From Oscillospiraceae bacterium (GTDB lineage: Bacteria; Bacillota; Clostridia; Oscillospirales; Ruminococcaceae), in assembly GCA_019416775.1 (NCBI GenBank), contig DXWR01000276.1:1-6222 (forward strand): a stretch of DNA of 6,222 bases. Direction: 5' to 3'. Shown here piece by piece: positions 6,208-6,222 of this stretch (positions are counted from its first letter, which is position 1; each line of letters begins with the position of its first letter). Made by a program: the position numbers and the translations under genes. The notes under the pieces are model-generated. The model saw only the letters and a list, made by a program, of their open reading frames with translations. It ran no database searches and was not told the DNA's origin.

Positions 6208-6216
6208 CCTGCCTTT
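6208..6216 (-). promoter_or_regulatory. Ribosome binding site of the ArdC-like gene
   Basis: The minus strand reads AAAGGCAGG followed by TAATGCAGTATCGAC. TAA closes the ArdC frame at 6207-6205 and the next codons TGC, AGT and ATC give no canonical start. The ATG at 6205-6203 is six bases from AAAGG but one base out of register, opening a frame of about 35 codons only. Confidence 0.6.
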
Positions 6217-6222
6217 CTGTTT

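Noticed and set aside
1..6222. CRISPR array, tRNA/rRNA genes, insertion sequences, direct repeats
   Set aside because: I found no regularly spaced repeats, no tRNA-like folds and no transposase or terminal inverted repeats; the window is filled by the transfer genes.

Overview
The window holds part of a conjugative-transfer (type IV secretion) operon, read entirely on the minus strand from right to left. The gene set and order are: ArdC/LtrC-like protein, small unknown protein, VirD4-type coupling ATPase, small pilin-like protein with a signal peptide, VirB6/TrbL-like membrane protein, PrgI-family protein, VirB4 ATPase. This is typical of integrative and conjugative elements of gut Clostridia (Faecalibacterium, Oscillospiraceae and Lachnospiraceae type hosts). 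The moderately high GC content, strong AGGAGG-like ribosome sites and gene order support a Firmicutes host. The assignment to an element type is inference: no integrase, relaxase or attachment site lies in the window.

Layout from the right edge (transcription direction): ArdC-like gene about 6201-5254; 100-residue protein of unknown function 5151-4849; a strong intrinsic terminator 4828-4779; virD4 about 4750-2984; pilin-like gene 2961-2581; a GAAA-loop hairpin 2564-2543; virB6/trbL-like gene about 2515-1682; prgI about 1661-1260; and the first 410 codons of virB4, 1230-1, cut by the window edge just before its expected Walker A motif. Coding density is high, there is no gene-free stretch over 300 bases, and I see no RNA gene, CRISPR array, insertion sequence or plus-strand gene.

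How the genes work together (family knowledge): VirD4 brings the relaxase-DNA complex to the channel, VirB4 powers assembly and transport, the VirB6-like and PrgI proteins form the inner-membrane pore, and the pilin-like protein is the candidate extracellular or channel subunit. The ArdC-like protein probably protects or binds the incoming DNA.

The most unusual feature is at the gene starts. The ArdC-like, virD4, virB6-like and prgI frames all have a good ribosome binding site and an intact, family-like N-terminus but no in-frame ATG, GTG or TTG at a normal distance from that site. In each case adding one ATG triplet would restore a normal start. The pilin gene has an ATG that sits abnormally close to its ribosome site. 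Everything downstream is open, so this does not look like ordinary decay. It could be an artefact of the record, a removal of start triplets, or non-AUG initiation. The second notable feature is a complete intrinsic terminator in the middle of the operon, directly ahead of virD4.
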